Source: Runella zeae DSM 19591 (GTDB lineage Bacteria; Bacteroidota; Bacteroidia; Cytophagales; Spirosomataceae). From it: 64,000 bases of DNA. A program made the position numbers and the translations under genes. Where the stretch lies: contig NZ_AUIF01000030.1 in assembly GCF_000423565.1 (NCBI RefSeq), positions 1 through 64,000 of the forward strand, read 5' to 3'. A model generated the notes under the pieces. The model was not told the origin of the DNA. It searched no databases and saw only the letters and a program-made list of their open reading frames with translations. Positions within the stretch are counted from its first letter, which is position 1. Each line of letters starts with the position of its first letter. This document shows, one piece after another, positions 26,434 to 35,359 of the stretch.

Positions 26434-26925
26434 AGGCTTTTCCATGATAAAATCTTGCATCAAAAAACCGTCTCCGATGTCAATATCCTCGCTTCCGACG
26501 ATTTGAAAACCTACTTTTTCATAAAATCCCACCGCCTTGTTGTGGCGGTTTACGTTGAGTAAAAGAGAAAGGTCGTTGTGTTGGGTAGCTCTAGCCCCAA
26601 TTTGGGCAATCAGAGCCGCACCTACGCCTTTGCCTTGGCTGGCGGGTAATAAATAAATTTTGTGAATTTTTGTTTTATGAAGACCTTGATAATGAAGCTC
26701 ATAGGATGCATAGCCTAGAAAACCGCTTTCATCTTTGGCCAACAAAAAAACGTGCCCTTTTTCGGTAATTTGTTGCTTGAGCGAATCTATGCTATACATC
26801 CATTCAAGCATGTATGAAATCTGCTGGGGTGAGAGGATTTCGCCAAAGGTAGAAGGCCACGTTTCGTGGGCAATGCGGTTGATTTCGGGTAAATGTTCTT
26901 CTGACGCAACAATAATTTCTAACAT
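26428..26925 (-). CDS. GNAT-family N-acetyltransferase
   Basis: This is a 165-residue acetyltransferase of the PaiA-like group. It has the N-terminal EINRIAHETWPSTFGEILS, the acetyl-CoA-binding loop YLLPASQGKGVGAALI, and the C-terminal LNVNRHNKAVGFYEKVGF. Residues WP and the long helix before the GNAT core are typical of spermidine/polyamine-type members. The acceptor substrate is unknown. It ends in a 6-base overlap with the AAC(6')-like gene on the opposite strand, so the two are separate units. Confidence 0.85.
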   Translation of the reverse strand: MLEIIVASEEHLPEINRIAHETWPSTFGEILSPQQISYMLEWMYSIDSLKQQITEKGHVFLLAKDESGFLGYASYELHYQGLHKTKIHKIYLLPASQGKGVGAALIAQIGARATQHNDLSLLLNVNRHNKAVGFYEKVGFQIVGSEDIDIGDGFLMQDFIMEKPL

Positions 26926-26935
26926 AGAGATAAAT

Positions 26936-26986
26936 AAGGGCGGTTTATTTTGAAAAGCAATTTTTGTATTTCAAAGTTCCGCCCTT
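26936..26986 (-). terminator. Hairpin downstream of the PQQ-type dehydrogenase
   Basis: An 8-bp GC-rich inverted repeat (26936-26943 with 26979-26986) encloses a second short stem (TTTGAAA with TTTCAAA). It lies just after the stop of the minus-strand dehydrogenase. It probably terminates that transcript before the GNAT gene, though the U tract is weak. Confidence 0.45.
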
Positions 26987-26993
26987 CTCAATC

Positions 26994-28184
26994 TTACTTC
27001 AGCTCTAAAAGGTGTATTTTGCCAGTTTGGTGGTTGAGAAGATAGAGTTCACCCGCTTCGTCTTCGCCAAAGGAAGAGAGCGACCCTACCAAACGCGTCA
27101 GGAGTTTGTTGGTTGCTTGACGAGAATTTTCGTCGTAAGTAAGCGCCCAAATATTGCCACTTACATAATCGCCATAAATGTACTGCCCTACAATAGACGT
27201 AAGTTTGGCACCGCGATATACATAGCCTCCCGTGATAGAACGGCCTTCGGAAGTGCCATAATCAAAAACAGGCTCTACAAAGCCAGTACGGTTACAATTG
27301 TTGGCAGGGCTATAGCATTCCTTTCCTTCGGTAACACGCCAACCGTAGTTGCCGCCTTTTTCGAGAATATCAATTTCCTCACGGGCATTTTGACCTACAT
27401 CCGCAATCCATACGCGGCCTGTGCTTCGGTCGGAGGTAATTTTCCAAGGATTGCGTAGACCATAGGCATATATTTCGGGACGAGCGCTTGTCATTCCTTT
27501 GAAAGGGTTATCGGCCGGAATGCCGTAGTTTAGACCTGATTCTTTGGTATTTACATCAATTCGCAAGATTTTGCCGAGCAAATTAGCCCGATTTTGGGAG
27601 TTGTTTTGAGGGTCGCCCCCTGAGCCGCCATCCCCAGTGGCGATATAAAGAAAACCATCTTTGCCAAACAAGATAGCTCCGCCGTTATGGTTGGCGTAAG
27701 GTTGGTCGAAAGTAAGCAGTATTTCTTCGGAGTTGGCGTCAGCGGTGGTTTTGTTGGATTGAAAACGCGACACTACCGACTGTAATTGGTTGTTGAAGCG
27801 GCGAGTATAGTTGACAAAAACTTGACCATTGGTTTTGAAATCAGGGTGAAAAGCCAACCCTAGCAGCCCAGTCTCGCCTCCCGAACTCACTCGATTGCTG
27901 ATGTCCAAGAAAGTCTGGCTTTGATTTACATTGGCTTCGTTTTGAAAAACACGTACTACACCACGCTGCTCTACCACAAAAATCCGATTGGTACCATCGG
28001 CAGCGTGAGTCATTTCGACGGGGCTATTGAAGGTAAGGCTACTAAAAACCGGATTGACTTGCCAAGTGGCATTGGGGGCAGGATTGGTAGTGGGAGGCGT
28101 CTCGCTCGATTTGGTACAAGCACTCAGTAAGGTGACGATTCCTAACACTCCCCATAAATAGAATACAAAAGAGTTGATTCTCAT
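26994..28184 (-). CDS. PQQ-dependent sugar dehydrogenase lipoprotein (GSDH/sorbosone type)
   Basis: This 396-residue lipoprotein has a signal peptide ending in the lipobox LLSAC near residue 23. A six-bladed beta-propeller of the glucose/sorbosone dehydrogenase family follows. Motifs include FVVEQRGVVRVF, ETGLLGLAFHPDF (with the catalytic-region His), NHNGGAILFGKDGFLYIATG and WIADVGQNAREEID. The family oxidises aldose sugars in the periplasm with PQQ, though many Bacteroidota members have untested substrates. The gene stands alone with its own hairpin. Confidence 0.9.
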   Translation of the reverse strand: MRINSFVFYLWGVLGIVTLLSACTKSSETPPTTNPAPNATWQVNPVFSSLTFNSPVEMTHAADGTNRIFVVEQRGVVRVFQNEANVNQSQTFLDISNRVSSGGETGLLGLAFHPDFKTNGQVFVNYTRRFNNQLQSVVSRFQSNKTTADANSEEILLTFDQPYANHNGGAILFGKDGFLYIATGDGGSGGDPQNNSQNRANLLGKILRIDVNTKESGLNYGIPADNPFKGMTSARPEIYAYGLRNPWKITSDRSTGRVWIADVGQNAREEIDILEKGGNYGWRVTEGKECYSPANNCNRTGFVEPVFDYGTSEGRSITGGYVYRGAKLTSIVGQYIYGDYVSGNIWALTYDENSRQATNKLLTRLVGSLSSFGEDEAGELYLLNHQTGKIHLLELK

Positions 28185-28357
28185 TGTTGATAGAATTTAA
28201 GTGTGGGACTTTTTGAAAGTATTTTAAAATACTGTGCCATTCTTAAAACGAAAACTTACTTTATTTATACATTTTCAAAACTACATTTTGCGTACTTTGT
28301 TTTAAATCCTAGAGGTTTACCGATGATGGACAATCTCTTCAACAAAATCAACCAGGC

Positions 28358-29479
28358 ATGTATGATGTAGTCGTAGTAGGAGGTGGTTTAGCGGGGCTTA
28401 TTAGTAGTATAGAGCTTGCCCGTGCGGGTTTTTCAGTAGTTGTGATTGAGCGTAAGCATTATCCTTTTCATCGGGTATGTGGCGAATACATTTCCAATGA
28501 AGTAAGACCTTATTTAGCACATTTAGGACTAGATTTAAAGGCCTTAGGTGTAAAAGAGATTACAGATTTTAGGTTTACTTCTCCTTCAGGGCGCGCGCTA
28601 GATACTCAACTTGACTTGGGAGGGTTTGGTGTGAGTCGATTTCGGTTAGATTTTGCGCTTTACCAATTAGCGCTTCAAACAGGAGTGGAGTTTTGTTTGG
28701 GGGAGACTGTCAATGAGGTCACAGAGGATTTAGGAAATAGTTTTGAAGTACATATTCAATCAGGCCGAGCGATTGTGGGCAAAGTAATACTGGGGAGCTT
28801 CGGTAAAAATTCGAAAATGGATAAGGCCTTGAAGCGAGATTTTGTTCATGAAAAATCCCCCTATATTGGTATAAAATATCATATTAGAACCCAATTTTCC
28901 CAACATTTAATAGCTCTGCACAACTTTCAAGATGGGTACTGTGGTATTTCGGCGATTGAGGAAGACAAATATTGTTTGTGTTATCTTACCACTCGCGACA
29001 ATCTACGTCGCTATCGGGATATTGCGGATATGGAACAAAATGTACTTTGGAAAAACCCGCATTTACGGCGTATTTTCAACGAATCAGAGTTTTTGTATGA
29101 GCGTCCAGAGGTCATCAATGGTTTTTCATTTGCCCCTAAACAAACCGTCGAAAACCATATTTTGATGGTGGGTGATGCGGCGGGGCTAATTACTCCGCTT
29201 TGTGGCAATGGCATGGCGATGGCAATTCATGGGGGGAAAATAGCAGCAGAGCAAACAATGTTGTTTTTAGAAGGAAAAATTTCTCGTTCACAACTTGAAA
29301 ATGACTACACAAAACGTTGGAAAGAGCAATTTGCAAGTCGGCTTTGGGTGGGGCGCACCGTACAACGCTTGTTTGGGGATGAATGGCTTTCCGAACTATC
29401 GCTGCGTATTTTTCAGAATTCAAAACCTATGCTTAAGTGGGTAATCAAGCAAACCCACGGCAAGGTGATAGCAGTATAA
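28358..29479 (+). CDS. FAD-dependent oxidoreductase (geranylgeranyl reductase-like)
   Basis: This 373-residue flavoprotein belongs to the geranylgeranyl reductase/PHBH-like superfamily. The N-terminal dinucleotide motif is VVVVGGGLAGLISSIELARA, followed by the family motif YPFHRVCGEYISNEV. The second FAD motif is MVGDAAGLITPLCGNGMAMA. Proteins of this type reduce isoprenoid chains or oxidise or reduce aromatic polyketides. No isoprenoid or polyketide gene is adjacent, so the substrate cannot be fixed. The gene is monocistronic with a strong terminator. Confidence 0.85.
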   Translation: MYDVVVVGGGLAGLISSIELARAGFSVVVIERKHYPFHRVCGEYISNEVRPYLAHLGLDLKALGVKEITDFRFTSPSGRALDTQLDLGGFGVSRFRLDFALYQLALQTGVEFCLGETVNEVTEDLGNSFEVHIQSGRAIVGKVILGSFGKNSKMDKALKRDFVHEKSPYIGIKYHIRTQFSQHLIALHNFQDGYCGISAIEEDKYCLCYLTTRDNLRRYRDIADMEQNVLWKNPHLRRIFNESEFLYERPEVINGFSFAPKQTVENHILMVGDAAGLITPLCGNGMAMAIHGGKIAAEQTMLFLEGKISRSQLENDYTKRWKEQFASRLWVGRTVQRLFGDEWLSELSLRIFQNSKPMLKWVIKQTHGKVIAV

Positions 29480-29501
29480 ATGATGAGATATGTACCCAAT
29501 T

Positions 29502-29534
29502 AAAAAGCGGAGGGCATTGCTGCCTCCGCTTTTT
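29502..29534. terminator. Bidirectional terminator between the FAD oxidoreductase and gldJ
   Basis: A 12-bp perfect stem (29502-29513 with 29523-29534) with A and T runs on the two sides. It lies between two convergent genes and can terminate both. Confidence 0.85.
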
Positions 29535-29571
29535 AAGTATATTAAGGTAATAAATGAGGAACCTGAGATTG

Positions 29572-30876
29572 TTATTTGTTTCTTCCTGTTGAAATCATGG
29601 CGCAACGGAAGCCAATCATCGCCGTAGCTGAATCTTGGTCTAGGAAGCGACGAGTACCAGGTGAGAGCCAATAAGCTACATCGTTCCAAGAACCACCTTT
29701 GTAGACGCGAAGCTTATCGTTTACAACGGAGTTGCTATTTTTAGAATCGTAGCGTTTTGATTCATCCAAGAAACCATCGCGACGGAGAGGGTTCAAGTCT
29801 TTGAAATCCATATATGACAATGGACGATAAACGTCGTATACCCATTCGTTTACGTTACCCGCCATATTGTAGAGACCAAAGTCATTTGGTGGATATTTGT
29901 AAATCTCTTCAGTAATGATAGCACCGTCGTTTGATTTACCAGCGATACCGGCGTAGTCACCACGAGCACGTTTGAAGTTAGCCAACATCTCCCCTTTGTG
30001 TTTGCCACGAGGGGTACGCAAAGAAGAGCCATCCCAAGGATAGATACGCTGATTTGATTGGTTTTCGTCGGCGTATTGGGTTCCAATCATTGCTTTTGCA
30101 GCATATTCCCACTCAGCTTCCGTTGGAAGGCGATAGTTGGGCAATACATACCCACTTTCTACCGCAGGGCGAGCAGGTGTAGAGGCCATCATAGCTTCAG
30201 ACTCAGCCAATGCTTGTCCTTTTTTCTTACTCTTTCTGCTTGTAGAAGGTTTTTTACCTTTGCCGTTGGCTTGTTTGGCCAAGTTGGAGTTGACGAAACT
30301 AGTACGCCAAGTAGAATAGTCATTGGCTTGTACCCACGATACACCTACTACTGGAAACATCCTAAAACCAGGGTGGCGGAAGTAATAGGTAACATAAGAA
30401 TCATTGAATGACAACGGATCGTACCAAACGGTCGTATCTGGTAGCGCACGTGCATGTACCTCCGCCGAAGAGTCACGCTGAATGTAGTGCAAATACTCTA
30501 GATAATGTAAGTTGGCAATCTCAGTTTCATCCATGTAGAAAGACTGTACACTGACCGTGCGCTCGCGGTTGTCACGAGTGTTCATGACATCCTCCTCTAG
30601 CGCTCCCATAGTAAAGCGTCCACCTTCGATAAAAACGAGGTTGGGACCTACTACCTGTGACTTGTAAGGCATCACCACAAAACCATCAGACTCTTGAACA
30701 TCTGCTCCTTTCTTCCCTTTCTTGCTACCTTTACCACCTTTGGTAGCAAAGTTTGCGTTGGTCGCCGTACTTTTCTTACCCGGGTTGAGGCTTGAAGGGT
30801 GCTTAGACTTACACGCGCCCAGTAATACCACCGCTGCTAGTACACAAGTCGCCGCTTTCATACTTAATTTGACCAT
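29572..30876 (-). CDS. gldJ: Gliding motility lipoprotein GldJ-like (SUMF1 fold)
   Basis: This 434-residue outer-membrane-type lipoprotein has the lipobox VLLGAC near residue 22 and a formylglycine-generating-enzyme-like (SUMF1) domain. Visible motifs are FIEGGRFTMGALEEDVM, YMDETEIANLHYLEYLHY, YRLPTEAEWEYAAKA and NVNEWVYDVYRP. The segment TVWYDPLSFNDSYVTYYFRH resembles GldJ more than GldK. GldJ is needed for gliding and type IX secretion in Flavobacterium. A Lys/Ser-rich linker (KGKKPSTSRKSKKKG) interrupts the fold near residue 205. The gene has its own promoter and terminator. Distinguishing GldJ from GldK by eye carries some risk. Confidence 0.75.
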   Translation of the reverse strand: MVKLSMKAATCVLAAVVLLGACKSKHPSSLNPGKKSTATNANFATKGGKGSKKGKKGADVQESDGFVVMPYKSQVVGPNLVFIEGGRFTMGALEEDVMNTRDNRERTVSVQSFYMDETEIANLHYLEYLHYIQRDSSAEVHARALPDTTVWYDPLSFNDSYVTYYFRHPGFRMFPVVGVSWVQANDYSTWRTSFVNSNLAKQANGKGKKPSTSRKSKKKGQALAESEAMMASTPARPAVESGYVLPNYRLPTEAEWEYAAKAMIGTQYADENQSNQRIYPWDGSSLRTPRGKHKGEMLANFKRARGDYAGIAGKSNDGAIITEEIYKYPPNDFGLYNMAGNVNEWVYDVYRPLSYMDFKDLNPLRRDGFLDESKRYDSKNSNSVVNDKLRVYKGGSWNDVAYWLSPGTRRFLDQDSATAMIGFRCAMISTGRNK

Positions 30877-30941
30877 CTAGATTAAATAGTTAACCGTTAT
30901 TTGTAAATCGTGAAATCTTATAATGTCGAACAATGATAAGG

Positions 30942-30970
30942 CAAAAATACGATTAATGCCTAAAATACAA
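30942..30970 (-). promoter_or_regulatory. Candidate gldJ promoter (Bacteroidota -33/-7 form)
   Basis: On the minus strand TTG (30970-30968) is followed after 18 bases by TATTTTTG (30949-30942). This matches the TTG-N19-TAnnTTTG form closely. It lies about 65 bases upstream of the gldJ start codon. Confidence 0.55.
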
Positions 30971-31102
30971 TGAAAATTCTATCTAATGGCATTATCAATA
31001 ACTTTGCCAAACTTACAAAATACAGATAGAGATTCTGTTGTTTAAGGCGAATTGGCTTATTTTGTTGGACTAATAACGAAGATAATTTTGGGCGTATTGT
31101 TT

Positions 31103-32611
31103 ATGGAAGTGAGATTTTCGATAAAATGTATAAAAATAAAGTTTTGGGGGAGAAAATGCCCAAAGTACCATGCAAAAAACCTTATTTTTGGAGCTAAATG
31201 GTGCTTTGTTTTATTGACTAGTCTTCTATTTAGTAAAAGTCTTTCTGCCCAACATGTGGTTGTCAATGCCGATACCATCCGACAGACTTTAGAAAAATCG
31301 CTGAGGTATTTACAACACATTCAGTGCCAACAAACTACAGAGGGCCAAGTTTATAAAGGAGAGTGGCCTGCTTACATGCAAATGCACACGCGGTTTTTGT
31401 TGCTTGGCACTCGCAACAAGTATCAAGATTCCAATAGCTTTACTACCTCTGGCATTCATAACATCTTGTCAGAGATGTATTTATCCGACAGTTCTTTAGG
31501 CCAGATTAAACCCATGCTTTTGCTGGCTTATCCCGAAATTTTGAGCTATGCGACGGCTCATAGATTTAATTTTTGGAAAAAACTTCCTCCAAATCGTGAT
31601 TTACAAAAAGGCCCCGAACCTGAGCCCGTGCCTTTGGTGAGGCGTCCGACTCATTACAAACTAAAATCAAGATATATCAACAACGCTGCCAATGTAGAAA
31701 ATGATGCAGACGATACGGCTTCGGGAAATCTGGCTATTTGGTTTCATAATCAGATTTTTGGAGCAAAAGACACGCTAATTGCGGCTAGTGAATTTGACAG
31801 CTACCTTGATCAAAACCGTAAAAATCGGCATTGGTACAATTATCTTTTCAATGGTATTCCTGAGTCGGGAGCTTATATGACATGGCTTGGCAAAGAGGCA
31901 GATTTCAAAAAATGGAATATCCTGAAAACGATTGGTCACAACAAAATTTTCTTTTTGAAGAATAGTATTTGTTATCCTAAGCCCTATCAGCCTTATATTC
32001 CTTATGGCACAAACGACCTCGATGCGGTGGTCAATGCGAATGTACTTACCTATTTACAAAAAAATGGAACGCTATCAAGTAGCATAGGTAAAGAAGGGGC
32101 GCACCGATTCATAGAACACCAAGCTCTGTATAAGCGTTGGCGGAGAGCGGCGCACTACTATCCTAATCGCTATCATTTTCATTATGCTGTTTCGCGGGCT
32201 TTGGTTGCAGGTGATACCGCCCTTAAGAATACCGCTCATCTCATGCTTCAACATCTGCTAAAATCGCAGCAAAAAAATGGAAGCTACGTAAGTCGAAGGA
32301 AAGTAAATCACCGCGATAAAATTCAATCTACGGTCTATGCCCTTTTGAGTTTGCTTAATTTTAAATCAGTAGGGCTAGAGGTGGCTCCTTACTATATTGA
32401 TCAATCAATTGCTTTTTTGTTGAGCCAGCGGCAGTTTGGACAAAATCATGTTTACTGGAAAGGAGGGGTGTTTTTTTCGGGAGGTACAGTGGTAAGAAAT
32501 GCCCTCTATTTTACTTCCGAAGCTTACACTACGGCACTTGTAGCGCAAGCATTGCAGAAATATTCTTTGCTTCAAGCAGTATCGCCGATTAGTGCGGTTG
32601 ATGGGCGCTGA
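31103..32611 (+). CDS. Exported alpha/alpha-toroid protein with DADDTA motif, function unknown
   Basis: This protein of about 502 residues has a signal peptide (CFVLLTSLLFSKSLSAQ) and then helical repeats that look like a prenyltransferase/terpene-cyclase toroid. Examples are RQTLEKSLRYLQHIQ, LMLQHLLKSQQKNGSYVSRR and QSIAFLLSQRQFG. It contains ENDADDTASGNLA, a DxDDTA-type motif as in class II terpene cyclases, and NDLDAVVNANVLTYL. An exported protein with this motif is odd, because known cyclases act on cytoplasmic or membrane isoprenoids. An upstream TTG at 31052 is in frame. The stop overlaps the opposite-strand propeller gene by 23 bases. The function is unknown. Confidence 0.65.
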   Translation: MEVRFSIKCIKIKFWGRKCPKYHAKNLIFGAKWCFVLLTSLLFSKSLSAQHVVVNADTIRQTLEKSLRYLQHIQCQQTTEGQVYKGEWPAYMQMHTRFLLLGTRNKYQDSNSFTTSGIHNILSEMYLSDSSLGQIKPMLLLAYPEILSYATAHRFNFWKKLPPNRDLQKGPEPEPVPLVRRPTHYKLKSRYINNAANVENDADDTASGNLAIWFHNQIFGAKDTLIAASEFDSYLDQNRKNRHWYNYLFNGIPESGAYMTWLGKEADFKKWNILKTIGHNKIFFLKNSICYPKPYQPYIPYGTNDLDAVVNANVLTYLQKNGTLSSSIGKEGAHRFIEHQALYKRWRRAAHYYPNRYHFHYAVSRALVAGDTALKNTAHLMLQHLLKSQQKNGSYVSRRKVNHRDKIQSTVYALLSLLNFKSVGLEVAPYYIDQSIAFLLSQRQFGQNHVYWKGGVFFSGGTVVRNALYFTSEAYTTALVAQALQKYSLLQAVSPISAVDGR

Positions 32612-33599
32612 TTGAAGGAGTTGCAATCGTGATATGAAGTAAAGTTTGCGCACTTCCTATGGCGAGCGCGGTGTTCGGAGAGGTAAAAATAGCTTCGTAA
32701 ATACTAAATTCGTCGTTGAGTTTGACCCTAAATGTTTTGAATGTATCGGTTTTATGGCTCAGTATTACGTGCCCATTGCAAGCCGTATAAAGATCATATT
32801 GCTCATTTGAAACCCGTCCCCATACCAAGCCTGATTGTGGGATGATGTGCTTTTTGGTGTTGTAGTGGATTCTGCCTTTTTTGCCAATCCATCCACCCAT
32901 AGCAACAAAATCATTCTCATTATCAAATTGTATTTCGTGAAAAATACTGTTGCCAATTTTTTGCTTACGCTTCCATTTCTCATCTTCAAAAGCGTATAAA
33001 TGAGTTCGATTTGGAGTATACATGAGGGCATACACCTTTTGATTATGGGGGTTGAATTTAACACACCATACCATTTTAAAGGCATTATTGTACACTTTTT
33101 GCCAAGTTTTGCCACGGTCGATTGTCTTTAAAATAAACCCTAGCGGAATGGTTTTTTGGGAATGAGCAATGGCCGAATTGCCTCCGCATACAAAGGCCGT
33201 GGAATCATTGACAACTGCCATATTGTAAAAACAAGCCTTCTCATAGCCTTTTACCTTGATTACTTCCCAATGCTTTGAAGAGAGGTTGTGTTTGTAAATG
33301 ATTCCTTTGTCGGCGCAAGCGATTAAGTTTTGCTCGTCAAATCGATCTATTTTGTAAATGTCGACGAATTGATTGGGATAGGAAATATCAGAAAGGTTTC
33401 CTAGCGCATCGCTAGACTTTAAGGTGCCATATTTGCCACCAATCCAGTACTGATTGCCTACCGGAATGATGTCATAATAAGAAGAATCCTTAAACGTTTT
33501 TCCTTGCTGAAGTACTTTGATGTGTACTTCTTGGGAAAAAGACGCTAAGGAGACGAAAACAAAAATACAAACAAGCGTTATTTTGGCTGTAAAGTTCAA
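32589..33599 (-). CDS. Secreted beta-propeller protein (YCF48/BNR-like)
   Basis: This 336-residue protein has a clear signal peptide (VCIFVFVSLASFSQE). Repeated propeller-like blades follow, with WIGGKYGTLKSSD, ACADKGIIYKHN, VCGGNSAIAHSQ and KTIDRGKTWQKVYNN. The last pattern is the BNR/YCF48 motif. Such proteins are often described as photosystem stability factor-like, but in non-photosynthetic Bacteroidota the role is unknown. It overlaps the 3' end of the convergent toroid gene by 23 bases. No sorting domain is visible. Confidence 0.7.
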   Translation of the reverse strand: MNFTAKITLVCIFVFVSLASFSQEVHIKVLQQGKTFKDSSYYDIIPVGNQYWIGGKYGTLKSSDALGNLSDISYPNQFVDIYKIDRFDEQNLIACADKGIIYKHNLSSKHWEVIKVKGYEKACFYNMAVVNDSTAFVCGGNSAIAHSQKTIPLGFILKTIDRGKTWQKVYNNAFKMVWCVKFNPHNQKVYALMYTPNRTHLYAFEDEKWKRKQKIGNSIFHEIQFDNENDFVAMGGWIGKKGRIHYNTKKHIIPQSGLVWGRVSNEQYDLYTACNGHVILSHKTDTFKTFRVKLNDEFSIYEAIFTSPNTALAIGSAQTLLHITIATPSISAHQPH

Positions 33600-33744
33600 C
33601 TATATGAGTTTTTCTAAGGTTTCGGTTGAGGTACTTATTTGCAAAAATAGTCAAGCAGCTTTTTTTTACAAACTCTATATATGACAACTGAGGCAGGTTT
33701 TACCACTATTGCCCTATAAAAATAGACTTACGGTACAATTGTCT

Positions 33745-34323
33745 CTATTTTATTCGATTAGGGTTTTCGCTTACGAAGGCACTCCATCCTCCTTTTTTTG
33801 CTCCTTTTTTCTTAGCCGCTGCCGACGGGAGCGAATTGGCATGATAATGATGACAAATAGCAATAGCAACGGCATCAGTAGCATCGAGGTATTCGGGTTG
33901 AAGCTCAAGTTTAAGAATACTTTGAAGCATAAAAGCTACTTGTTCTTTGGAAGCGTTTCCATTGCCAGTTACCGACATTTTGACTGTCTTTGGGGAGTAT
34001 TCCACAATCGGGATGCTACGATTGAGAGCAGCTGCCATAGCCACCCCTTGTGCTCTTCCTAATTTGAGCATTGATTGGGGGTTTTTTCCGTAAAAAGGAT
34101 CTTCAATTGCCATTTCATCGGGCAAAAACTCTTCGATAAGTTGGGTGATTCTGTCAAAGATTTTCTTCAGTTTCAATTCATGACTACTATATTTGTCAAG
34201 TTTTAATACACCGTATTGGAGCAATTCAATGCGCGGTCCCACAACACGGATGACTCCGTAGCCTGCAATACGGGTGCCTGGGTCAACACCTAAGATAATT
34301 TTTTCGGTCGGTAGATTAGACAT
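33745..34323 (-). CDS. ruvC: Holliday junction resolvase RuvC
   Basis: This 192-residue protein is the crossover junction endonuclease RuvC. ILGVDPGTRIAGYGVI carries the first catalytic Asp, and MAIEDPFYGKNPQSMLKLGR carries a catalytic Glu and the conserved DNA-binding helix. VKMSVTGNGNASKEQV and LDATDAVAIAICHHY provide the remaining acidic residues. The frame is open upstream to 34677, but the conserved start is at 34323. A basic C-terminal extension (AAAKKKGAKKGG) is present. It is divergent from the flippase-like gene. Confidence 0.95.
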   Translation of the reverse strand: MSNLPTEKIILGVDPGTRIAGYGVIRVVGPRIELLQYGVLKLDKYSSHELKLKKIFDRITQLIEEFLPDEMAIEDPFYGKNPQSMLKLGRAQGVAMAAALNRSIPIVEYSPKTVKMSVTGNGNASKEQVAFMLQSILKLELQPEYLDATDAVAIAICHHYHANSLPSAAAKKKGAKKGGWSAFVSENPNRIK

Positions 34324-34387
34324 TTCTTTTTGCATGATGCAAAGTAACACCCCTTCGCGGTATTCTTGGATTATTTCTCTCAAAAAA

Positions 34388-35347
34388 ATGGCTTGGGTGT
34401 TTAAATGGGGGCTTTTGGTGGCGATGTTGGGGTATTTGTATATGACAATCCAACAAAAAGGCCAAAGCTTACAAGATGTGTATTGGCAGCTTCGCCAAAA
34501 CCTGAATCGGGAGCATTGGGTAGAATTGGTAATAGTGGGCTTGTTGACTCCTGTCAATTGGGCATGTGAGAGTAGAAAATGGCAGTTGTTGGCGCAAAAA
34601 GTAGAAAAAATCAATTTTTTTGAATCATTTAAGGGGGTATTGGCTGGACTAGCTCTAGGATTTTTACTTCCAAACAACGTAGGCGATGCTGCTGGTAGAG
34701 TGCTTTCGCTTCAAAGCCACCAACGGCTTTCGGGAGTAGGGGCTGCATTGTTGGCCAATGGGCTTCAATTTTACGTATCGCTGATATTCGGAACGCTGGG
34801 TATAGGGTACTTGGTAGTATACGTGTCGGCTTTTCAAAACAGTGCGGCTTGGCTACTTTTAGGAGTATTGGTGTCGACAATCGTGGCAGGGATTTGGCTG
34901 ATTATCAAACGGAAAGAGGCGACGTTTTATCTCGAAAAATTTCGGTGGTTTCGGTGGATAGCACCTTATGTAGAGATTATCTCACAGTATAGTATTGGCG
35001 AAATCGTGGCAGCTTGGCGCTGGGCAGTAGGGAGGTATGGGGTGTTTACACTCCAATTCTTCTTATTGCTTCAGGTATTCAAAGTTACATTGCCTTTAGG
35101 AGCATCTATATCAAATATTTTTTTGGTGTTTTTTGCGAAAACATTGATTCCTGCTCTCAATTTTCTAGGTGATTTGGGGATTAGGGAGGCTTCTTCTTTG
35201 TATTTTTTTAGTTTTTATGAGGTAGCTCCTAGTCAAATTGTAGCGGTGACATTGACGCTGTGGTTTGTTAATATCCTTCTACCAGTATTGCTGGGTGTAG
35301 TATGGGTGATGAAATTGAAATGGTGGGGCAATGATTTCAAACCATAA
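34388..35347 (+). CDS. Flippase-like membrane protein (LPG_synthase_TM/UPF0104)
   Basis: This is a polytopic membrane protein of about 319 residues in the lysylphosphatidylglycerol synthetase transmembrane/UPF0104 family. It shows the family segment FKGVLAGLALGFLLPNNVGD, followed by the conserved GRVLSLQ. Later come TLIPALNFLGDLGIREASS and about eight hydrophobic segments. Starts at 34334 or 34274 would overlap the ruvC start region; 34388 gives a normal first helix. It is followed within 12 bases by a glycosyltransferase and then a CE4 deacetylase, suggesting a glycolipid or glycan transport role. Confidence 0.82.
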   Translation: MAWVFKWGLLVAMLGYLYMTIQQKGQSLQDVYWQLRQNLNREHWVELVIVGLLTPVNWACESRKWQLLAQKVEKINFFESFKGVLAGLALGFLLPNNVGDAAGRVLSLQSHQRLSGVGAALLANGLQFYVSLIFGTLGIGYLVVYVSAFQNSAAWLLLGVLVSTIVAGIWLIIKRKEATFYLEKFRWFRWIAPYVEIISQYSIGEIVAAWRWAVGRYGVFTLQFFLLLQVFKVTLPLGASISNIFLVFFAKTLIPALNFLGDLGIREASSLYFFSFYEVAPSQIVAVTLTLWFVNILLPVLLGVVWVMKLKWWGNDFKP

Positions 35348-35359
35348 TCGTAAAAAGAT

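Noticed and set aside
29572-30876. Sulfatase-modifying (formylglycine-generating) enzyme
   Set aside because: The SUMF1 fold is present, but the lipoprotein leader and motifs match gliding-motility SUMF1 lipoproteins and no sulfatase gene is nearby.
34324-34677. Upstream extension of the ruvC frame
   Set aside because: The first 118 codons do not resemble RuvC and overlap the divergent flippase-like gene; the conserved start is at 34323.
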